Shown: positions 61,737 to 64,000 of the stretch, piece after piece
Numbering within the stretch: position 1 is the first letter of the stretch
Layout: every line of letters begins with the position of its first letter
DNA from: Hahellaceae bacterium
GTDB taxonomy: Bacteria > Pseudomonadota > Gammaproteobacteria > Pseudomonadales > Oleiphilaceae
Reading direction: 5' to 3'
Assembly: GCA_024234505.1 (NCBI GenBank)
Contig: JACKOD010000001.1
Location: forward strand, 620,001-684,000
DNA length: 64,000 nt
Made by a program: the position numbers and the translations under genes
Notes under the pieces: generated by a model
Databases searched by the model: none
Told to the model about the DNA's origin: nothing
What the model saw: only the letters and a program-made list of their open reading frames with translations

Positions 61737-62666
61737 TTAATTCGCATCGAGAGTGGGTATCGATAACTCAGGGTAAATAGCCCGGGTGAGTTCCGTCGCA
61801 AGTTTATCTATTCGGGGTCCCGGAATGACCATGAAGTCAAAAGGGAGTATGTGTATTTGTTGCTTTGTTAGTGTGCCAGGGGGGAATGTTCTAATCCATT
61901 GTTGTAAGGCTTGGGACTCCTTTTCTGGCGATGTTTCGGGGTCTGGGGTGATGTCGATGACGACATCGGGACGCATTTGAATAAGTCCTTCTGCGGAAAT
62001 GACAGGAAAAGCTACGTCACCCTGGTATGCATTTGTTGCGTGAATTTTTTCCAAAATGGGGCTGTAAAAGGCTTCTTTTCCCGCGATGTAGAGTTTGTTG
62101 ATGGTTTCTTGTCCCGCAGGGCGGGCGAAGGCAATCAATACACTTTTCGTGGGCTGGTTGAGCGAAAATTCGGCGAGCATTTCCAGTTGGTTTTCAATTT
62201 TTTGTTTGAGTTGTTCAGCGCGGGTTGCGTACCCCGTTGCCTTTCCAATCATTGAAATGGAATTCAGTATGCCTTGTAGGCTTTGGTGGTTAACTTCGAG
62301 GCTCTTAATGTCAAGTGACTGTAGCAATTGACTGGCTTGCGTGTGCTCTGTCAGGCGAATAACCAGCGAGGGATGCAGAGACAAAATGGCTTCGTAGTTC
62401 GGGTCGTAGTAGCCGCCAATGCGCGCGACTTTCGCGGTTTCAGGGGGGTAGTTACAGTAGCGGGTGATGCCAACGACAGACTGCCCGGCACCTATGGCAT
62501 AGAGTATTTCTGTAATGCTTGGTGCGAGTGAGATCACTCGTTGGATTGTTGTAGGATTAGAAATACCGTTAACTATGGCGGCCGATGATGCCGATGCAAA
62601 AAGGCCTATCGCCAATAGTAAGCAGGGTGCAAGGAGGGATAGTTTCTTTATCAGGTTGTTGTTCAT
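61737..62666 (-). CDS. btuF: Periplasmic cobalamin-binding protein, BtuF-like
   Basis: 309 residues with a signal peptide (hydrophobic LSLLAPCLLLAIGLFA, cleavage around SSAA). Class III binding protein: two lobes joined by a rigid helix. VISLAPSITEILYAIGAG and GITRYCNYPPETAKVARIGGYYDP are the start of lobe 1 as in BtuF, and ILSLHPSLVIRL follows. No ligand metal motif of siderophore or zinc binders is seen. It starts one base after the TonB stop and ends four bases before the ATPase start, so the unit is tightly packed. B12 specificity is inferred from the family pattern. Confidence 0.85.
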   Translation of the reverse strand: MNNNLIKKLSLLAPCLLLAIGLFASASSAAIVNGISNPTTIQRVISLAPSITEILYAIGAGQSVVGITRYCNYPPETAKVARIGGYYDPNYEAILSLHPSLVIRLTEHTQASQLLQSLDIKSLEVNHQSLQGILNSISMIGKATGYATRAEQLKQKIENQLEMLAEFSLNQPTKSVLIAFARPAGQETINKLYIAGKEAFYSPILEKIHATNAYQGDVAFPVISAEGLIQMRPDVVIDITPDPETSPEKESQALQQWIRTFPPGTLTKQQIHILPFDFMVIPGPRIDKLATELTRAIYPELSIPTLDAN

Positions 62667-62667
62667 A

Positions 62668-63489
62668 TCATTTCAATTCAAATGTATAAGGCAGCGTGGT
62701 GCTGGACGCAACCGAAAGACCGTCGACGCGGGCAGCTACGTAGTGTGTTTGTTTGGCGGCTGTTTCCGCTGCGACGTCAAGTCGCTGATACCCGCTGGAT
62801 TCGATTACGAAGGCTTTTAATACGGTACCGGTCGCATCCAGTTCGACTTGAACGAGAACGCGCCCGGTTTCTCCGCGGCGCCTGGCAACGGGAGGGTATC
62901 CTGGTTTTACCGGATTTATCGGATAGGCTTCGGAGGTCGCAGGATAAGGATTATTTACTGAGTGCTTATGGCTGTCTGGTTGCAACGAGTTTACTGATAA
63001 CGGCGAGGCGGTTGTGAGCGGAGATTCGGTATTTGATGTCTTTACGCTCAATATTGCTTGTTCCGGGGCTGCGTCACTTTCAGTTGGGTCAGGAGGCATA
63101 CCAAGGGGGCCTTTTACCAATTTAATTGTGCTGCGCGCGTTTGTGGTCTTTGTTGCTGCGCTAACGTGAGTGACGGTTTTTTTTATTTTAGTATCCGATA
63201 TTGTCGAATTTTGTTTGGCTACAGCATCAATGTTGGGGGAAAACAGCGTCGATTTTTGATGCTGTGGGTGACTATCGTGTTTTGGTGTGCCGTCCTTTAA
63301 TGGCTCTATGTCGGTGACGGTAGCGTTTTCAGGTTCTATTAAGGAAACGCTGAAAGATGACGTGATCATTGGTTTGCCTGTGATTGGCACATATTGCGAC
63401 CACTTCTCCAGTACAACGACATGAATTAGTGCTGAGATAATGGTTGCCAGTTGTAATGTAAATGAGGTGGAAAATAAATTATTGAACAT
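62668..63489 (-). CDS. tonB: TonB-family energy transducer
   Basis: 273 residues. An N-terminal membrane anchor (LATIISALIHVVVLEKW) is followed by a long Ser/Thr/Pro-rich periplasmic stretch (about 40-190) and a C-terminal TonB domain: NPVKPGYPPVARRRGETGRVL, read as the YPPVAR start, then VELDATGTVLKAFVIESSG and a final PYTFELK. It passes proton-motive energy from ExbB-ExbD to outer membrane receptors. Lying between the receptor and binding protein genes, it looks like a dedicated TonB for this uptake system. exbB and exbD are not in the window. Confidence 0.9.
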   Translation of the reverse strand: MFNNLFSTSFTLQLATIISALIHVVVLEKWSQYVPITGKPMITSSFSVSLIEPENATVTDIEPLKDGTPKHDSHPQHQKSTLFSPNIDAVAKQNSTISDTKIKKTVTHVSAATKTTNARSTIKLVKGPLGMPPDPTESDAAPEQAILSVKTSNTESPLTTASPLSVNSLQPDSHKHSVNNPYPATSEAYPINPVKPGYPPVARRRGETGRVLVQVELDATGTVLKAFVIESSGYQRLDVAAETAAKQTHYVAARVDGLSVASSTTLPYTFELK

Positions 63490-63583
63490 GTTCAGACGGA
63501 GAATCTTAGTTGTTCAGTTAATTTTAAATAATAAGAGGGAGGGCAAGCACTCTTGCGAGCGATGCCCTCTCATGCACAGGTTG

Positions 63584-64000
63584 CTATAGGCTGAGTGTGG
63601 CACCTACATAGGCTCCTGTGCCCTGAGTACCATAGCCTTTGATTTCTTCATAATCTTCGTCAAACAGATTTTCCAGCTTACCAAACACTTTAACTCTAGG
63701 ATTGAGCTGATGACTCATGCGTAAGTTAACCAATATATAATCGTCAAGCGCGATTGCGCTGGGGTATCCATAGTCGTCACGCTGTCCGATATAGCGAGTG
63801 TCGACATTAAAAAATGTGCGTTCGTCATATTGAAATGCGAGATCCAGATTGGCCTGGTGTTGCGGTCTTCTGAGCAGACGCTGGTGATTTTGTTTGTTTT
63901 CAGTATCGGTGTAGGTGTAGCCGATAGTGATCGTAAGTGCTTCGATTGGTTGGTATTGTGCCTGGGTTTCGAGACCGGAAGTGCTGGCTTGCGTTATATT
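63584..64000 (-). CDS. btuB: TonB-dependent outer membrane receptor, C-terminal part (BtuB-like)
   Basis: The gene enters from the right edge; about 138 C-terminal residues are visible. They form beta-hairpins of a porin-like barrel (LETQAQYQPIEALTITIGY, then YTYTDTENKQNHQRLLRRPQ), followed by LENLFDEDYEEIKGYGT, the typical penultimate-strand motif of TonB-dependent receptors, and the ending GAYVGATLSL. The short terminal loops and PQHQ segment resemble BtuB-type receptors. It is upstream of tonB on the same strand, with a 94-base gap. Substrate is inferred from the BtuF-like gene downstream. A cobalamin riboswitch, if any, would lie outside the window. Confidence 0.85.
   Translation of the reverse strand, partial: NITQASTSGLETQAQYQPIEALTITIGYTYTDTENKQNHQRLLRRPQHQANLDLAFQYDERTFFNVDTRYIGQRDDYGYPSAIALDDYILVNLRMSHQLNPRVKVFGKLENLFDEDYEEIKGYGTQGTGAYVGATLSL

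Overview
The window looks like the core chromosome of a free-living, probably marine, Gammaproteobacterium of the broad Pseudomonadales/Oceanospirillales type, with moderate GC by eye. Two gene orders known from Pseudomonas recur here: bfr-bfd-peroxiredoxin-rnt-pyrC-motY-argG (30.8-36.9 kb) and gyrA-serC-pheA-hisC-tyrA/aroA fusion-cmk-rpsA-ihfB (46.1-57.4 kb). A 661-residue two-domain fatty acyl reductase at 28.7 kb closely resembles, from memory, the Marinobacter alcohol-forming enzyme, which suggests a wax-ester or hydrocarbon-using relative. The genus is inference.

Layout. 0-3.7 kb: end of dapA, bamC, an outer-membrane barrel protein and a nucleotide-sugar epimerase. 4-6.3 kb: a lone tRNA-Val(GAC), then a small accessory patch with a truncated IS110-type transposase start, a poly-G tract, an orphan periplasmic binding protein and an orphan membrane protein. 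6.3-13.7 kb: two large sensor kinases (one CheA-like, one hybrid with two receivers) around a MaoC hydratase and a lipase-like hydrolase. 14-28.3 kb: fadD, hrpA, a KAS III enzyme, mlaA, a patatin phospholipase, sbcB, an M16 protease and a small unknown gene. 28.7-36.9 kb: the acyl reductase, iron storage genes, an OxyR-type operator with a 2-Cys peroxiredoxin, rnt, pyrC, motY and argG. 37-46 kb: a large VolA-type surface lipase, an enoyl-CoA hydratase, class I fumarase, phhB, purU and a diguanylate cyclase. 46-57.4 kb: the gyrA-to-ihfB cluster. 57.6-59.8 kb: lapA, lapB and pyrF. 59.8-64 kb: a leftward BtuB-like receptor, TonB, BtuF-like protein, ATPase and permease set, most likely for cobalamin.

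Two themes link the genes. Lipid handling recurs (VolA lipase, monoacylglycerol-lipase-like hydrolase, patatin, FadD, MaoC, enoyl-CoA hydratase, KAS III, MlaA, acyl reductase): the parts needed to release, activate, oxidise, recycle and reduce acyl chains. Signalling is the second (CheA-like kinase, hybrid kinase with a D-to-E receiver, tandem-receiver diguanylate cyclase). I did not find an unmistakably new system. The best leads are non-coding: an exact 18-base triple repeat before the CheA-like kinase, a 21-base tandem repeat before the hydrolase, the remnant and poly-G patch behind the tRNA, and an OxyR-type site before the peroxiredoxin.
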